NCBI RefSeq assembly: GCF_004362895.1
Contig: NZ_SNXI01000004.1
Span: 148,331-212,330 of the forward strand
Direction of reading: 5' to 3'
DNA: 64,000 nt
Source of the DNA: Idiomarina aquatica
GTDB lineage: Bacteria > Pseudomonadota > Gammaproteobacteria > Enterobacterales > Alteromonadaceae
Made by a program: the position numbers and the translations under genes. This document shows positions 39,959 through 49,143 of the stretch, piece after piece. Under the pieces are notes generated by a model. It saw only the letters and a program-made list of their open reading frames with translations. It made no database searches and had not been told where the DNA came from. Numbering within the stretch: position 1 is the stretch's first letter; the number at the start of each line of letters is the position of its first letter.

Positions 39959-42298
39959 ATGGAAATTATCATTTTACTGATTGTGTTATTAGTGATTGTG
40001 CTGGCGGTGGCTGAAATACGCCGCAGCCTTATCACCAAGCCGGTGTTTGCGTTGTTCAAGCGTATTTTACCGCCGTTGTCTGATACTGAACGCGAAGCCA
40101 TGGAAGCCGGCGATGTCTGGTGGGATGGTGAGTTGTTTAGCGGACGGCCGGACTGGCAAAAACTATTAGATATGCCGGAGCCTAAGCTGACGGAAGATGA
40201 GCAGGCGTTCGTCGATAATCAGCTGGCGACACTGTTGGCGATGCTGGATGATTTTAAGATTGTGCAACAGGACCGTGATTTACCTAAGCAGGTATGGGAC
40301 TATCTGCGTAAAGAACGCTTCTTTGCGATGATTATTGGCAAAGAATTCGGCGGACTTGATTTTTCTCCAGCGGCGAACTCCTATATTGTTTCGCGCATTG
40401 CGACCCGGTCTATTAGTGCAGCTGTTACGGTAATGGTGCCTAATTCGCTGGGTCCGGGCGAGTTGCTAACCCATTATGGTACTAAACAGCAGCAGGATTA
40501 CTGGTTGCCACGACTGGCAGACGGAACAGATATCCCGTGTTTTGCGTTGACCGGGCCGGAAGCGGGCTCGGACGCTGGGGCTATTCCCGACGAGGGCGTC
40601 ATCTGCAAGGGCACGCTGGATGGTGAAGAAGTTGTCGGTATTCGCCTAAACTGGTCGAAGCGTTACATCACTCTGGCGCCGGCAGCGACGGTATTGGGTC
40701 TGGCTTTTAAACTCTACGACCCTGAAGGGTTGTTAGGCGATAAGAAAGAAATCGGTATTACCTGTGCGTTAATACCGACTGATCACGATGGTGTCGAAAT
40801 TGGTGATCGTCACTTCCCGCTCAACCAGTCTTTTTTAAACGGTACCACCTACGGTAATGACGTTTTCATTCCACTGGACTGGATTATTGGCGGTACAGAT
40901 TACGCCGGTAAAGGCTGGCGCATGTTGGTTGAGTGTTTGTCAGCGGGCCGCGGTATTTCGTTACCGGCACTGGCGGCGGCGTCAGGCCATGTGACCCAAC
41001 GTATGACCGGCGCCTATGCCTATGTTCGTCAGCAATTCGGTTTACCGATTGGTGTGTTTGAGGGCGTGCAGGAAGCCATGGGTAAAATTGGCGGCACCAA
41101 CTATACGCTGGAATCGATGCGCCGCTTAACAATTAATGCGCTGTGCCAGGGCAAAAGCCCATCGGTCGTTACGGCGATGACCAAATACCACATGACCGAG
41201 ATGGGTCGTGAGGTGATGGAGCACGCGATGGATATTCACGCGGGTAAGGGGATTCAGTTAGGTCCGCACAATTACCTGGGTCATAGTTACATGGCGACGC
41301 CGGTCTCGATTACGGTCGAGGGTGCTAACATTTTAACCCGTAATTTGATGATCTTCGGTCAGGGCGCGACCCGCTGTCATCCGTATGTATTAGAAGAAAT
41401 GAAAGCGGCTGCTAATCCGGATGAAGAGCAGGGTATGCGTGACTTTGACCGACTGCTTGTTAAGCACATTAAATTTGCGGTCAGTAATGTATTCGGTAGT
41501 CTGTGGATGGGCTTGAGCGGCTCACGCTTTAACGAAACACCGGTGAGCGGTGAGACGGCGCGTTACTATCAACATTTAACACGCATGAGCCGCGGTCTGG
41601 CAATGGCATCCGACATTTCGATGTTGATGCTGGGCGGTGACCTGAAACGCAAAGAGATGATTTCTGCCCGCCTGGGTGATGTATTAAGTCACCTGTACAT
41701 GGCGTCAGCGGTACTTAAACGCTTCGAAGAAGAGGGTCGTCAGGCAGCTGATTTGCCTTACGTGCATTATGCCGTGCAACATCACTTGCATAAAATTGGT
41801 CAGGCATTTGATGGCTTTTTCCGTAACTTCCCGAACCGTCCGGTTGCCTGGGCTATGCGCGTATTAGTGTTCCCGTTAGGTAATCACTTTAGCCAGCCGG
41901 CAGATGAACTGTTGCAGGACATTAGCTCGGACATGATGAAGCCGGGTGTTACCCGCGACCGCCACACTTTCCTGTGCTACTGGAAAGAAGAAGAGAGCGA
42001 TCCGACCGGGCACATGGAAATGGCATTTCTATCCATGCTTAAACTCAAGGACGTCTACAAAACGCTGCGTAAGGCACAAAAGCGTGGCGAATTGTCTGCC
42101 AATCTGAATGGCCAGGAACTGGCTGATGCTGCGCTAGAAAAAGGGTTGGTTGATAAAGATACAGCCGAGGAGTTGGCACGTACCGAACGATTGCGCCTGA
42201 CGGCTATAGGTGTTGATAGTTTTGCGCCCGGTATTATCGAGCACAACCAGTTTTACACCACTAAAGGCGAGTTAAGAAAAGCCGCAGTCCGCGATTAA
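39959..42298 (+). CDS. fadE: Acyl-CoA dehydrogenase FadE
   Basis: The membrane-associated FAD enzyme for the first oxidation step of fatty acid beta-oxidation. The 779-residue protein has an N-terminal hydrophobic segment (residues 1-20), then the FadE-type core: CFALTGPEAGSDAGAIPD for FAD/substrate binding, LSAGRGISLPA and AMDIHAGKGIQLG. A large C-terminal extension distinguishes FadE (about 800 residues) from ordinary 380-residue acyl-CoA dehydrogenases. TGGAGA precedes the ATG. Control by the adjacent PsrA is inferred. Confidence 0.95.
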   Translation: MEIIILLIVLLVIVLAVAEIRRSLITKPVFALFKRILPPLSDTEREAMEAGDVWWDGELFSGRPDWQKLLDMPEPKLTEDEQAFVDNQLATLLAMLDDFKIVQQDRDLPKQVWDYLRKERFFAMIIGKEFGGLDFSPAANSYIVSRIATRSISAAVTVMVPNSLGPGELLTHYGTKQQQDYWLPRLADGTDIPCFALTGPEAGSDAGAIPDEGVICKGTLDGEEVVGIRLNWSKRYITLAPAATVLGLAFKLYDPEGLLGDKKEIGITCALIPTDHDGVEIGDRHFPLNQSFLNGTTYGNDVFIPLDWIIGGTDYAGKGWRMLVECLSAGRGISLPALAAASGHVTQRMTGAYAYVRQQFGLPIGVFEGVQEAMGKIGGTNYTLESMRRLTINALCQGKSPSVVTAMTKYHMTEMGREVMEHAMDIHAGKGIQLGPHNYLGHSYMATPVSITVEGANILTRNLMIFGQGATRCHPYVLEEMKAAANPDEEQGMRDFDRLLVKHIKFAVSNVFGSLWMGLSGSRFNETPVSGETARYYQHLTRMSRGLAMASDISMLMLGGDLKRKEMISARLGDVLSHLYMASAVLKRFEEEGRQAADLPYVHYAVQHHLHKIGQAFDGFFRNFPNRPVAWAMRVLVFPLGNHFSQPADELLQDISSDMMKPGVTRDRHTFLCYWKEEESDPTGHMEMAFLSMLKLKDVYKTLRKAQKRGELSANLNGQELADAALEKGLVDKDTAEELARTERLRLTAIGVDSFAPGIIEHNQFYTTKGELRKAAVRD

Positions 42299-42327
42299 CA
42301 CGGCCCACGGTTGCTTCGCAACTAATA

Positions 42328-42370
42328 GCGCGCCCTTTGCAGGTTATTGCAAAGAGGCGCGCTTTTGTTT
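42328..42370 (+). terminator. Strong rho-independent terminator of fadE, overlapping the S41 gene end
   Basis: A long stem (GCGCGCC/GGCGCGC plus CTTTGCA/TGCAAAG, one bulge, 6-nt loop) spans 42328-42362 and is followed by TTTTGTTT. It points along the plus strand. The stop codon of the convergent S41 gene (42344-42346) lies in the loop, so one arm codes for the last residues of that protein. Confidence 0.88.
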
Positions 42371-43687
42371 GAGGTTATAAAATATCGGCGTTTGCGGAAT
42401 AAAGTTTGCGGTTGCGGCTGATTCAGCAACCACGTTGGCACTCGTGGTTGGGCATTGGCCATTTTCAAGGTAGCTCAACGCAGCGCCGGTTAGGGGATCG
42501 TCGCTACTACCCCAGTCGGCAACGATACGATCGGTAACCCGACAGGTAGGCGCAATACCATCAAAGTAGCGGCCTTCACCTGCCGAGTTCACGGTTTCGA
42601 AATTGATAGCGAAAGTCACCTTATCGCAGAGTTGCTCCGGCACCTGACCAACGGGTTTACCGCAGGTACGGTTGCCAATCACGGTGACGTCGACATGAGG
42701 TTTTAGCGAGTTAATAATCAGTTCCGACGATGAACAACTAGCACCTGTAGTCAGCACAATGACACTGTCCAGATCCAGCTGTTCGACGCCATCGACAAGG
42801 CCAAAGGGAACGGCTTCATTCTGGTTACTGTTTTGTTCATTAAAGCGGTATTCGACAAAGGTTCTGCCCTGCACATTAGTTCCCGCTGTTTGCGTAGCCG
42901 CCTGATTAGCGTAGCGAATTAAACCGCCGCCGTTGTAACGAACGTCGATAACCAATTCTTCGACATTGGCACTGGCAAATTGGTCAAAGGCTTCATTTAA
43001 GTCAGCACCGGTACGATTAATAAAACTATCCAGCGTAAAATAGCCGATCGCGCGCTGATCCAGCGACCAGACCTGAGCGCCCATCACCGTATTAGTTTCA
43101 ACCGTATCTTTACTGATTGACGCAGTCATCTCCTCGCCCGATGGCTTGCGCCAGGTAATTTCTCGCGTAACACCAACTTCGGGTTCACCCAGTGCGTCGT
43201 TATAACTGCCGTTGCTTAACAATTCGCTGGTGGGCACTCCATCAATGGCGATTATCGAATCGGCGCGGCGCATACCGGCCTCCCAGGCCGGTGAATCTCT
43301 ATAAACTAAACGTAGTTTAATTTCTGATGCACTAACCTGTTGCTGAGAAAAACCAAAGCCGGCATATTCAGCTGTCACAAACAGCGATTCGTATTCTTCT
43401 TCGGTTAAGATATAACTGTAACTATCCTCAGGAACCCTGAGTTCCTCTAATAATTCATAGACATCATCGAAGGCTTCCGGGTCTACCTGCTCCGGTAGCT
43501 GACTCGCCCAAAAGTAGTCATCTTTCATGTAGTCGAAAAAGCGTTGGTTCTGGTCAGCAACGGAACAGGTGGCATAATCTGAATTATCGCTGCCTCCCGT
43601 GTTAGGGCTATTACCGCCGGAAGAACCGCCACAGGCGCTTAAACTCATCGCTATGGCAACGCTAATTATGGACTTGTTAATGGTCAT
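42344..43687 (-). CDS. S41 family peptidase lipoprotein with PDZ domain
   Basis: A 447-residue lipoprotein: lipobox LSAC with Cys19, followed by a Gly/Ser/Asn-rich linker. A PDZ-like region lies around 105-195 (AGFGFSQQQ, WEAGMRRADSIIAIDG). The C-terminal tail-specific protease domain has VIDVRYNGGG near 246-255, a serine motif TTGASCSSSE at 313-322 and a Lys in CGKPVGQ at 342-348, the expected Ser-Lys dyad region. Four or more cysteines suggest disulfides in the envelope. The last codons lie within the fadE terminator hairpin. Confidence 0.87.
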   Translation of the reverse strand: MTINKSIISVAIAMSLSACGGSSGGNSPNTGGSDNSDYATCSVADQNQRFFDYMKDDYFWASQLPEQVDPEAFDDVYELLEELRVPEDSYSYILTEEEYESLFVTAEYAGFGFSQQQVSASEIKLRLVYRDSPAWEAGMRRADSIIAIDGVPTSELLSNGSYNDALGEPEVGVTREITWRKPSGEEMTASISKDTVETNTVMGAQVWSLDQRAIGYFTLDSFINRTGADLNEAFDQFASANVEELVIDVRYNGGGLIRYANQAATQTAGTNVQGRTFVEYRFNEQNSNQNEAVPFGLVDGVEQLDLDSVIVLTTGASCSSSELIINSLKPHVDVTVIGNRTCGKPVGQVPEQLCDKVTFAINFETVNSAGEGRYFDGIAPTCRVTDRIVADWGSSDDPLTGAALSYLENGQCPTTSANVVAESAATANFIPQTPIFYNLKQKRASLQ

Positions 43688-43817
43688 ACTTCACCCGGTT
43701 GTTAATTTGTTGTGAACAGGTATTAGAGTAAAGCATCAGAAAAAACTTCAACAGTTCTTTGTAGCAATTTACACTCTCTGGCAAACTAGCCGCAGATGTA
43801 TTTTTAAAGGAACCACT

Positions 43818-44816
43818 ATGGCGCAGGTCATGATCGACATTGCCGGCATAGAGCTAACTACACAGGACCGTGAATTACTGGCTCATCCGGACGTTAATGG
43901 GTTAATTCTATTCACCCGCAATTATGTTTCTATCTCACAACTTGAAGCTCTCTGTGCAGATGCCCGTGAGGCAGCCGGCAAGCCGTTAATGATTGCGGTT
44001 GATCACGAAGGCGGGCGAGTACAACGGTTTCGTCAGGGGTTTAGTACAATCCCGGCTATGGGCCGTATAACGCAAGTGTATACAGACGCTGATGAGCGAG
44101 CCTTGGCAGCGCGTGAGTTGGGCTGGCTGATGGCCGCAGAAGTGCAGGCAGTAGGCATTGATATTAGCTTTGCACCGGTATTAGATATTAATGATGTCAG
44201 CGAAGTGATTGGTGATCGGGCATTTGCCGACAATGCCGCCGGGGTAACCTCCATCGCCGCTGAGTTTATCGCCGGCATGCACGAAGCTGGTATGGCCGCC
44301 ACCGGCAAACATTTCCCGGGTCACGGCTCCGTAGTTGCCGACTCTCACATTGCGATACCGGTTGATGACCGTGATAAGCAGACGATTTTTGACGTCGACA
44401 TTCCGCCATTTCGTGAATTATCAAAGAAGTTACAAGGTATTATGCCTGCGCACGTGGTTTACCCTGCGGTCGATGAAATGCCGGCCGGATTTTCGAACTA
44501 TTGGCTACAAACCGTATTACGGGAGCAGTTAGGATTTGATGGAATGATCTTCAGCGATGATCTTTCCATGCACGGAGCAACAGTAGTCGGCGATATGAAA
44601 GCGCGTAGCGATGCAGCGTTTAACGCAGGCTGTGACATGGTTCTGGTCTGCAACGACCGTGCCGGTGCGAATGCACTGTTAGCGCAATCCTTACCTGATA
44701 CATCCGGCGAGAGCCGGCAACGCTTTGAGCGGATGTTAATGAGTAAGCCAGTATTAACGCTACAGGAATTGCAAAAGACTGAACGCTGGCAGCAAGCACA
44801 GCGATTTCTGGACTAG
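43818..44816 (+). CDS. nagZ: Beta-N-acetylglucosaminidase NagZ
   Basis: A cytosolic GH3 enzyme that removes N-acetylglucosamine from anhydro-muropeptides in peptidoglycan recycling; its product pool can induce AmpC beta-lactamases. The 332-residue protein has AVDHEGGRVQRF, KHFPGHG at 164-170, the mobile loop with Asp175 and His177 as acid/base dyad, and the nucleophile Asp247 in FSDDLSM. AAAGGAA precedes the ATG. Upstream is a divergent S41 gene and downstream the inverted-repeat element. Confidence 0.95.
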   Translation: MAQVMIDIAGIELTTQDRELLAHPDVNGLILFTRNYVSISQLEALCADAREAAGKPLMIAVDHEGGRVQRFRQGFSTIPAMGRITQVYTDADERALAARELGWLMAAEVQAVGIDISFAPVLDINDVSEVIGDRAFADNAAGVTSIAAEFIAGMHEAGMAATGKHFPGHGSVVADSHIAIPVDDRDKQTIFDVDIPPFRELSKKLQGIMPAHVVYPAVDEMPAGFSNYWLQTVLREQLGFDGMIFSDDLSMHGATVVGDMKARSDAAFNAGCDMVLVCNDRAGANALLAQSLPDTSGESRQRFERMLMSKPVLTLQELQKTERWQQAQRFLD

Positions 44817-44823
44817 GCAAGAG

Positions 44824-45071
44824 CAAAGCAATGGGGCAACTCCAGACAGCGCGCGGGCTGGCTTGGAACGAAGGTTAATTCGAATTGCTTTTGTCAGGTC
44901 ACGAGGGGGAGTGTGCCAGGAACCGCTCCAAGCACGTCCGTGTGGCTTGTTTCCGGGCATCCATGCCCTCCAACATTCCTGTCACACTCCCCCTCGCAAC
45001 CTAACACGCAATTCGAATTACCCTTCGTTCCAGCTCTTCCGCGCACTGTCTGGATTGCCGCGTTGCTTGGT
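44824..45071. repeat. Long imperfect inverted repeat (MITE-like intergenic element)
   Basis: Almost the whole nagZ-queC gap is one palindrome of about 248 bp. Matching arm segments include CCAGACAG (44842-44849) with CTGTCTGG (45046-45053), GGAACGAAGG (44865-44874) with CCTTCGTTCC (45022-45031), TAATTCGAATTGC (44876-44888) with GCAATTCGAATTA (45008-45020), and GAGGGGGAGTGTG (44903-44915) with CACACTCCCCCTC (44983-44995). Weaker pairing runs out to both ends. The centre holds a small hairpin GGGCAT/ATGCCC (44955-44968). There is no ORF of interest. It could be a non-autonomous element or act as a bidirectional transcription barrier between convergent genes. Confidence 0.8.
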
Positions 45072-45075
45072 CGAG

Positions 45076-45732
45076 TTATTCGTAGCTTAAGGGATCGCTT
45101 TGTTCGTTGGCAGCAAAAGCTTCCAGGCGTTCGATACAGGCACCGCATTTACCGCAGGCCTTGTCACGACCGTTGTAGCAGGTCCAGGTATTGCTGTAGT
45201 CCAGACCCATTTTTAGGCCATCGGCCAGTATGGCGTTTTTATCGACGTCCAGGTAGGGCGCGACCACTTCAACGGGGTCATAGTTCGCCAGCTTGCTGAC
45301 CACATTCATTTGCCGAACAAATTCGGGGCGGCAATCGGGATAGATCGCATGGTCACCGGAATGCGCACCATAATATACGGCCTGGGCATTTTCGGAGACT
45401 GCGTAGCCTATTGCCAGTGATAATAGAATCATATTGCGGTTGGGAACGACCGTTGATTTCATCGATTCTTGTTCGTAATGACCTTCCGGAATATCGATGT
45501 CATCGGTTAGTGAACTACCCGCAAGCAAACTATTAATTGCGGTAATATCGACGATTTTATGCGGTATTTCGAGGCTTTTGCAAACATTGGCAGCGACGTC
45601 GAGTTCCTTTACGTGGCGTTGCCCGTAGTTAAATGATAACGCGCTGACATCGAGCCCTTGTTGCAGGGCTTTGTTCAGCACAGTGAATGAATCCATGCCA
45701 CCAGAATAAATTACTACGACTTTTTGCGACAT
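45076..45732 (-). CDS. queC: 7-cyano-7-deazaguanine synthase QueC
   Basis: QueC converts 7-carboxy-7-deazaguanine to preQ0 using ATP and ammonia, in queuosine biosynthesis. The 218-residue protein has the PP-loop [13 protein letters not shown] at the N-terminus, [11 protein letters not shown], and a zinc site with Cys185, Cys193, Cys196 and Cys199 in [15 protein letters not shown]. It diverges from queE over 49 nt, so the two enzymes that act in succession are likely co-regulated. Confidence 0.97.
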   Translation of the reverse strand: MSQKVVVIYSGGMDSFTVLNKALQQGLDVSALSFNYGQRHVKELDVAANVCKSLEIPHKIVDITAINSLLAGSSLTDDIDIPEGHYEQESMKSTVVPNRNMILLSLAIGYAVSENAQAVYYGAHSGDHAIYPDCRPEFVRQMNVVSKLANYDPVEVVAPYLDVDKNAILADGLKMGLDYSNTWTCYNGRDKACGKCGACIERLEAFAANEQSDPLSYE

Positions 45733-45781
45733 TTGCAGCCTCTCAGTTATAATTGTTCAGCCATCCATTTTAACGAAAGCT

Positions 45782-46453
45782 ATGACTTACCGCATTAACG
45801 AAATTTTTGAAACACTTCAGGGCGAGGGAACCTTTACCGGTGTACCATCGATTTTTATTCGCTTGCAAGGTTGTCCGGTGGGGTGCCCCTGGTGTGACAC
45901 ACAACATACCTGGGAAACACGTGCGGAGGACGAGGTCAGCGTGGCAACCATGATGGCTAAAACCGACGCTACCTCGCAATGGGCAGCAATGAGTGCGAGC
46001 GATATCCTTGCCGAGATTAGTAAACAGGGGTATCAGGCCAAACATGTGGTGATAACCGGTGGTGAGCCGGCGATGTTTGATTTGTTGCCCTTAGCTAATG
46101 CGTTGGAAGCCCAGGGCCTGCAGCTGCAGATCGAAACCAGTGGTACGTTTGAGCTGAAGGTGATCGAAGGTACCTGGGTAACGGTATCGCCTAAGTTAGA
46201 TATGCCCGGCGGCTATTTAGTGCGCGCTGATGCTATGGCACGAGCGAATGAAATCAAACATCCCATTGCTATGCAAAAACATATCGACGCATTAGATGCG
46301 TTATTAGCGCATAATCCGGTGCGTGAAGACGTACAAATTTGCCTGCAGCCTATCAGCCAGCGGCCCCGTGCGACGGAGTTGGCAATGCAAACCTGTATTG
46401 CACGCAACTGGCGCTTATCGGTGCAACTGCACAAATATCTTAATATCGAGTAA
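45782..46453 (+). CDS. queE: 7-carboxy-7-deazaguanine synthase QueE
   Basis: A radical-SAM enzyme that contracts 6-carboxytetrahydropterin to 7-carboxy-7-deazaguanine, upstream of QueC. The 223-residue protein has the cluster-binding cysteines at 31, 35 and 38 (CPVGCPWC), the GEGTFTGVPSIFIRLQG opening and VITGGEPAMFD as the AdoMet GGE motif. The length is typical. The start ATG at 45782 lies 49 nt from queC; no aptamer-like structure was seen in that gap. Confidence 0.96.
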   Translation: MTYRINEIFETLQGEGTFTGVPSIFIRLQGCPVGCPWCDTQHTWETRAEDEVSVATMMAKTDATSQWAAMSASDILAEISKQGYQAKHVVITGGEPAMFDLLPLANALEAQGLQLQIETSGTFELKVIEGTWVTVSPKLDMPGGYLVRADAMARANEIKHPIAMQKHIDALDALLAHNPVREDVQICLQPISQRPRATELAMQTCIARNWRLSVQLHKYLNIE

Positions 46454-46493
46454 GCACTTAACAACAACTCACTTCACCTAAAAATTCGCGGCC

Positions 46494-46499
46494 TATACT
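46494..46499 (+). promoter_or_regulatory. Candidate -10 element before the Tad-type island
   Basis: TATACT at 46494-46499 lies about 34 nt before the first pilin-like ATG. No convincing -35 hexamer is seen 16-18 nt upstream. If real, such a promoter would probably need an activator. Confidence 0.25.
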
Positions 46500-46532
46500 A
46501 AGCGCTTTCTAACGCGCCAACAGGAGGCCGCT

Positions 46533-46838
46533 ATGCAATCTATCCCAAAACAAACCACTGTAAACCTTGTTTCGCTGCGCCGCATTGCCGGTCAGGGAAT
46601 GACAGAATACATCATCATTGTTGCCTTAATCGCCGTGGCCGCCATTGGCGTTTATTCGTTATTCGGTGAGTCCATTCGCAATCAGGTGGCCGGTATGGCG
46701 ATGGAAATTACTGGCCAGTCTGCAAGCTCCACGCTCGATGAAGCCACCAGAGCTGCGAAAAGCGCACAGACGTTGGGCAAAAAAGACGTCACGTTAGGCA
46801 ACTATGATGACGTAACGCGAAATGGGGAAAGCAACTAA
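46533..46838 (+). CDS. Flp-type major pilin-like protein
   Basis: A 101-residue protein with a type IVb prepilin signature: a basic leader of 20 residues ending in Gly, cleavage before QGMTE with Glu25 at position +5, then a hydrophobic stretch YIIIVALIAVAAIGVYSLFG. The mature part of about 80 residues is longer than most Flp pilins and its C-terminal half is polar, without cysteines. ACAGGAGG precedes the ATG. It is first in the Tad-type island and is the likely major subunit. No prepilin peptidase is encoded nearby. Confidence 0.82.
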   Translation: MQSIPKQTTVNLVSLRRIAGQGMTEYIIIVALIAVAAIGVYSLFGESIRNQVAGMAMEITGQSASSTLDEATRAAKSAQTLGKKDVTLGNYDDVTRNGESN

Positions 46839-48088
46839 TGTCCGTTGTCTGGCTGCGACGGCAATACGGCCAAACCCTGGTTATGGTTGCCGTTGCTGTT
46901 TTTCTGATGGCGTTAATGTTGATGGCAACAACGCGCATGGGAGAACATGCCAGACGCCAGTATTACTTGCAGTCGGTTGCGGATAACGCTGCCCACAGTA
47001 CCGCGGTACTCATGGCCCGGCAGCTTAATTTGTCCGCGGTTCTGAACCGGGCATTGATTGGTAATCAAGTCGCGATGGCACAGTGGGTGGGTCTGGCCAG
47101 CTGGCTGGCAATGCTTGAACAGGCGGTGTTTAACATGAGCATAGTCGCGGGCGTTGTACCGGTTCTTAACGTGGTCATGCGAGCAATTGCAAAAGTAATG
47201 AATACGCTGCAACGAACTTTTGACAAAACAGTGAAAGTTTTATTGGGTTTTCACGCCGGTATGATTAAGGCGATGTCGATAGCACAGGTGGCGCTGGAAA
47301 AGGCGATGACTGTTGATAGTTTGGTATCGATAAAAGACGTTGTCGAGGCCCATGATGAAGAGCTTGACTGGGAGGCTTTTCAAGGTGGCGGCATTGCGCC
47401 TTTTCCCACCACCTGGCTAATGAAAACTGAGTTACACAGCACCCGAAACCGAAACGACTCGAACTTTTTTAAACGTTTAGTCATGGAGAGTCGCGACCCT
47501 TTTACCAAGGGACGGAGATACATGTGGGGCGATATAGGAGTAATGGGTATTCGCAAAGAGGGAGGCCATGAACTCCAAACTCTCGCCAACGGTAGCTGGA
47601 ACTGGAATGCGGTTGATTCAGTGGCTACTGTTTTAAAAGTACCCAGTGGTTTGGGCTTAAAATGGATTCCGGTGACACCCATCGGTTGGGGCGCGCGGGC
47701 AGCTTACCGCAAGTATTATGGCAGTACATCAGGTCGTCACGCCTACAACGAAGCGTTTTATCAAAATGGATTCGTAACCAGGATGGGCTGGGCGGCAATG
47801 CACTCTTACCAGGTTTTGGCACCGTCGTTTCATTACTTAACGCTGCGCGACAATAATAATCTGGGCGCGAACGCGGTGGTGGTCAGCATTATGGACAAGG
47901 ATAGCGATCAATTTGCCAATGCGCGTGCTGAGGTACACTTTTCCCGGCCGCTGGATATTTTTCCGCGCTCAGATAACAACGGTGAGAAAGCCAACCTCTT
48001 TAACGCGCTTTGGGAAGCACGCTTAGTTCCACTGACGACTGTTGATAAAGTTTCCATTGCCGTTAAGCAGGAGCTCCGAGATGGCTAA
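46838..48088 (+). CDS. TadG-like membrane-anchored pilus assembly protein
   Basis: A 416-residue protein with an N-terminal transmembrane helix (GQTLVMVAVAVFLMALMLMA, residues 11-30) and a long extracytoplasmic part. The N-terminus resembles TadE/TadG proteins but position +5 is Met, not Glu, so it is probably not processed by a prepilin peptidase. A second hydrophobic region near residues 80-120 contains a repeated Val/Met/Ala pattern. No von Willebrand-type MIDAS motif is clear. Its ATG shares a base with the pilin stop codon. Assignment rests on the N-terminus and position. Confidence 0.65.
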   Translation: MSVVWLRRQYGQTLVMVAVAVFLMALMLMATTRMGEHARRQYYLQSVADNAAHSTAVLMARQLNLSAVLNRALIGNQVAMAQWVGLASWLAMLEQAVFNMSIVAGVVPVLNVVMRAIAKVMNTLQRTFDKTVKVLLGFHAGMIKAMSIAQVALEKAMTVDSLVSIKDVVEAHDEELDWEAFQGGGIAPFPTTWLMKTELHSTRNRNDSNFFKRLVMESRDPFTKGRRYMWGDIGVMGIRKEGGHELQTLANGSWNWNAVDSVATVLKVPSGLGLKWIPVTPIGWGARAAYRKYYGSTSGRHAYNEAFYQNGFVTRMGWAAMHSYQVLAPSFHYLTLRDNNNLGANAVVVSIMDKDSDQFANARAEVHFSRPLDIFPRSDNNGEKANLFNALWEARLVPLTTVDKVSIAVKQELRDG

Positions 48089-48623
48089 GGGGCAGGTTTT
48101 AGTGGAAGCGCTAATTGGTTTGTCATTGTTGCTTGTTGTACTGCTGGCCTGGCAGCAGACGGTGGAACCTTCAGCAACCGCTAATCAACAAGCATTGACT
48201 GCAGCACGTGATGCAATCTGGGGGCGGCAGTTAGATACCGAAAGAGCGCGGGTTTCGGACGATTATTTTGGCGCAAAGGCAACCGGGAAATTACTCAGCG
48301 AAGCCGGGAAGTTAATCAAACTTGATTTTGAAACCAACAATCTTCGCCACACTAAGGACAGAGAAGAAGACGCTAAACATGCCGACTATCGTATGGTCCG
48401 GTTAACCGACACCTGGTCGCCCGAGAGTGAAGAACGGCTGGCGGGACGCCCACGCAGTCTGGTCTTTAATACCTTGCTGGCTAATGGCTTAGTCCGCACC
48501 TTACAAGATGGACTGGGTTATCTTCCGCTTGCTAAGGAAATACGTTCAAAATCACTTATTTTTGGGCATATTGATACGGATGTCGTACCCGAGGATAAAC
48601 TCGTAAAAGTGCCTTATCGTTAA
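48081..48623 (+). CDS. TadE-like pseudopilin
   Basis: A 180-residue protein starting at the ATG 48081-48083 (MAKGQVLVEALIGLSLLL), which overlaps the previous gene by 8 nt. The N-terminus shows a short leader ending at Gly4 and then QVLVE with Glu at +5, followed by a hydrophobic helix of about 18 residues. This is the pattern of TadE/TadF minor pseudopilins. The C-terminal 150 residues are charged and not recognised. A longer open frame upstream (from 48042) would lie wholly in the previous gene. Confidence 0.7.
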   Translation: MAKGQVLVEALIGLSLLLVVLLAWQQTVEPSATANQQALTAARDAIWGRQLDTERARVSDDYFGAKATGKLLSEAGKLIKLDFETNNLRHTKDREEDAKHADYRMVRLTDTWSPESEERLAGRPRSLVFNTLLANGLVRTLQDGLGYLPLAKEIRSKSLIFGHIDTDVVPEDKLVKVPYR

Positions 48624-48636
48624 CAAGGAGTCGTTA

Positions 48637-49143
48637 ATGGATTTGCCCAATGGACTGGATCAGTGGCAATGGCAACAGATACCCATACAGGTATTAGGCC
48701 AGCAAACTGCTTATCAGCTGACTCAACCTGAGCAACCTGACTGGCAGCAACTTAATCGTTGGTACCCGGACTGTACTGATGCCAGGCTGAACAATTACTG
48801 GGTATGCGTTATTGGCGATACGACCTGGAGTTTTTTTGAGTTTGAGCAGCAGCGTTGGGTGCTGATGCCGGTGGTTATACCCAAGGTTAGCCGTGAATCA
48901 GCTCTACCCCTGGGGCTGGATATACTGAGTCAGTCGCAGAGTAATGGTTATCGCATAACCGTTTATTTCAGTAACAAGCCATACAACCTATTACAACGAC
49001 AATTACGCTTTCGGTTAGCGCAACTTATAGCGCGGGTAGAGACCCTCGAGCAAGAAGATGATCTCTGGATCCTCGAGGGCGAACATGGCCGGTTAGTGTT
49101 TAGCCGTCATGAAAACTGGACCTTTGTGACGTTAATGCAATGA
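48637..49143 (+). CDS. Tad-island protein of unknown function
   Basis: A 168-residue soluble protein with no signal peptide or membrane helix. It is rich in Trp (about ten) and Gln and has no motif I recognise. AAGGAG is well placed before the ATG. It overlaps the next small pilin-like gene in an ATGA junction, so it is surely translated as part of the operon. It may be a cytosolic or regulatory accessory factor of pilus assembly; this is inference from position only. Confidence 0.7.
   Translation: MDLPNGLDQWQWQQIPIQVLGQQTAYQLTQPEQPDWQQLNRWYPDCTDARLNNYWVCVIGDTTWSFFEFEQQRWVLMPVVIPKVSRESALPLGLDILSQSQSNGYRITVYFSNKPYNLLQRQLRFRLAQLIARVETLEQEDDLWILEGEHGRLVFSRHENWTFVTLMQ

Noticed and set aside
45733..45781. 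Possible preQ1 riboswitch between queC and queE
   Set aside because: The gap is only 49 nt and shows no stem with a typical A-rich tail or pseudoknot pairing.
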